Below are positions 5,782 to 6,663 of a DNA stretch of 6,663 nt, piece after piece. This stretch comes from an uncultured Methylococcaceae bacterium. Its GTDB lineage: Bacteria; Pseudomonadota; Gammaproteobacteria; Methylococcales; Methylomonadaceae. The position numbers and the translations under genes were made by a program. The DNA is taken from contig CAIMDR010000549.1 in assembly GCA_903839795.1 (NCBI GenBank), positions 1 to 6,663 of the forward strand, read 5' to 3'. The notes below the pieces were generated by a model, which was not told where the DNA came from, did no database searches, and worked only from the letters and a program-made list of their open reading frames with translations. Position 1 is the stretch's first letter, and each line of letters opens with the position of its first letter.

Positions 5782-6012
5782 CTATAACTCCTTGATCTCT
5801 TTTGTTCTTTGAGAAATCTTGATTACCAATAAAAAAATAATTGCTAATAAAAATACGGTAAAAAATGAGCCAAGCCAAAATATAGAATCTACATGACTCT
5901 CATCAAATCGTTTGATTATTCCACCCACTACAATTATCAACATACCGAATGTCAAACTCATTGCCACTCTTAACGTATTTAAAATTTCTTTAACTTCATC
6001 TAATTTGCTCAT
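5782..6012 (-). CDS. 76-residue two-span membrane protein of unknown function
   Basis: I do not recognise this gene. From the ATG at 6012 it begins MSKLDEVKEILNTLR, an amphipathic charged helix, followed by a first hydrophobic segment (about 16-33), a short polar turn KRFDESHVDS, a second segment (about 43-65) and a charged tail SQRTKEIKEL. Both ends are predicted on the same, probably cytoplasmic, side. The open frame extends to an ATG at 6027, adding five residues, but that codon would fall inside the proposed promoter. It overlaps the ribosome site of the 29-residue gene that follows, so the pair is likely one unit. Hydrophobic pattern, consistent charge placement and coupled neighbour argue it is real; function is unknown. 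Confidence 0.65.
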   Translation of the reverse strand: MSKLDEVKEILNTLRVAMSLTFGMLIIVVGGIIKRFDESHVDSIFWLGSFFTVFLLAIIFLLVIKISQRTKEIKEL

Positions 6013-6018
6013 AATTTC

Positions 6019-6047
6019 ACAATACATTTTAATTTAATGACTGTCAA
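6019..6047 (-). promoter_or_regulatory. Candidate promoter of the small membrane gene pair
   Basis: Minus-strand TTGACA (6047-6042), a 17-base spacer and TATTGT (6024-6019). The start would fall near 6012, at the ATG of the 76-residue protein, implying a leaderless message; consistent with this, no Shine-Dalgarno precedes that ATG. Confidence 0.4.
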
Positions 6048-6059
6048 TTTTTAATCAAC

Positions 6060-6084
6060 GCGTAACGGTGCAACCCCGTTACGC
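6060..6084. repeat. Inverted repeat downstream of glnS
   Basis: Arms GCGTAACGG (6060-6068) and CCGTTACGC (6076-6084) pair perfectly around TGCAACC. On the glnS strand it lies about 100 bases past the stop and is not followed by a clean T-run, so it is a weak terminator candidate. It may be another dispersed palindrome or an mRNA 3'-end stem. Confidence 0.55.
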
Positions 6085-6136
6085 CTGAGCATAACCTGTT
6101 CTACTATTGTTTTTGGATTCACTGCCCTGTTTATTT

Positions 6137-6172
6137 TTTTCGTGCTTTTCGTGCTTTTCGTGCTTTTCGTGG
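6137..6172 (-). repeat. Four exact-type 9-base tandem units, copy C of CACGAA repeats
   Basis: TTTTCGTGC occurs three times in a row (6137-6163), followed by TTTTCGTGG (6164-6172). Read on the glnS strand this is CCACGAAAAG repeated, starting 15 bases after the glnS stop. It resembles copies A and B but has AAAAG rather than AAGG/AAGA spacing and is more regular, as expected from recent slippage. Confidence 0.75.
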
Positions 6173-6186
6173 ACTATTCTTTTAAA

Positions 6187-6663
6187 TCAATCCTTTCCCC
6201 AGCCGCCCTCTCGCAAGGTTACGGTTCGGTTAAATACCAGTTTACCGTCAATACTGTCCACCGCATCCAGGCAAAAATAACCGGTTCTTTCAAATTGGTA
6301 GCGACTTTCCGGCAGCGCTTGAGCCAGACTGGCTTCTACGCGGCAACCGTTAAGAACTTCCAGTGAATCCGTATTGATGGCATCCAGAAAGTTATCTTCA
6401 TTATCCGGGTTAGGCACGGTAAACAAGCGATCATACAAGCGAATTTCTGCCGGCTGTGAATGTTGCTCGGAAACCCAATGAATAACGCCTTTTACTTTAC
6501 GTCCTTCCGGATTTTTACCCAGCGTGTCAGGATCATAAGTACAACGCAATTCAGTCACAACCCCTTCAGCATTTTTGATGACTTCGTTACATTTTATAAC
6601 GTAAGAACCACGTAAACGCACTTCACCACCGTCAATCAAGCGATTGAATTTTGGTGGCGGAAT
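6187..6663 (-). CDS. glnS: Glutaminyl-tRNA synthetase, C-terminal 158 residues (cut by window edge)
   Basis: The frame is open to the right edge, so the 5' part is missing; the TTG at 6639 is an internal leucine, not a start. The visible part is the C-terminal beta-barrel anticodon-binding region of class I GlnRS, which charges tRNA-Gln with glutamine. Strong family blocks, close to E. coli GlnS, are [60 protein letters not shown]-like [12 protein letters not shown] and VFNRTVTLR. The protein ends GGWGKD at a TGA. The catalytic HIGH and MSK motifs lie outside the window. The presence of GlnRS supports a gamma- or betaproteobacterial host. Downstream lie the 9-base tandem repeat and an inverted repeat rather than a clear terminator. 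Confidence 0.96.
   Translation of the reverse strand: MPPPKFNRLIDGGEVRLRGSYVIKCNEVIKNAEGVVTELRCTYDPDTLGKNPEGRKVKGVIHWVSEQHSQPAEIRLYDRLFTVPNPDNEDNFLDAINTDSLEVLNGCRVEASLAQALPESRYQFERTGYFCLDAVDSIDGKLVFNRTVTLREGGWGKD

Noticed and set aside
5780..5878. Longer start for the 29-residue gene, giving 62 residues
   Set aside because: The extra part overlaps the 76-residue gene out of frame, while a strong AAGGAG sits at the right distance from the internal ATG at 5779.
6137..6172. Regular 9-base repeats considered as a CRISPR array
   Set aside because: Units are contiguous with no spacers and far shorter than CRISPR repeats; it is a simple tandem repeat.
6142..6366. 74-codon plus-strand open frame starting LFVLFVLFV
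   Set aside because: It is the translation of the tandem repeat run into the antisense of glnS.

Overview
The window looks like chromosome from a gammaproteobacterium of moderate GC. The clues are a bacterial glutaminyl-tRNA synthetase end close to the Escherichia coli protein, an E. coli-like MsrA and Hsp33, and a RegB/RegA redox two-component pair. AT-rich intergenic spaces loaded with short palindromic repeats fit methanotroph-like Methylococcales, but that placement is inference, not proof.

Layout, left to right. Positions 1-201 hold no gene, only two G/C hairpins and a CACGAAG-type repeat. Positions 202-2110 carry a minus-strand regB-regA operon: a membrane redox-sensing histidine kinase whose end overlaps the start of its DNA-binding response regulator. 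A good sigma70-type promoter at 2207-2235 precedes it, and its -35 box is overlapped by a dyad resembling a RegA site. A plus-facing terminator-like hairpin (2345-2371) separates this operon from msrA (2390-3022, minus). msrA is divergent from hslO (3121-3990, plus) across 98 bp. hslO is followed 11 bp later by a membrane-anchored AlbA_2/Schlafen-like protein (4002-4829). A short convergent gap with two repeat types leads to a SnoaL/NTF2-fold protein (4993-5403, minus). After about 290 bp of gene-free, palindrome-rich DNA come two very small overlapping membrane protein genes (5690-6012, minus), and finally the 3' end of glnS, cut by the right edge.

Together, RegBA (redox control of gene expression), MsrA (repair of oxidised methionine) and Hsp33 (redox-activated holdase) form a redox and oxidative-damage cluster. 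The remaining genes are of unknown or general role. The least explained parts are the repeat family found just beyond three gene ends in one constant orientation, the two-gene small membrane protein unit, the orphan plus-strand terminator, and the membrane-tethered AlbA_2 protein. I saw no CRISPR array, tRNA, rRNA, transposase or phage gene.
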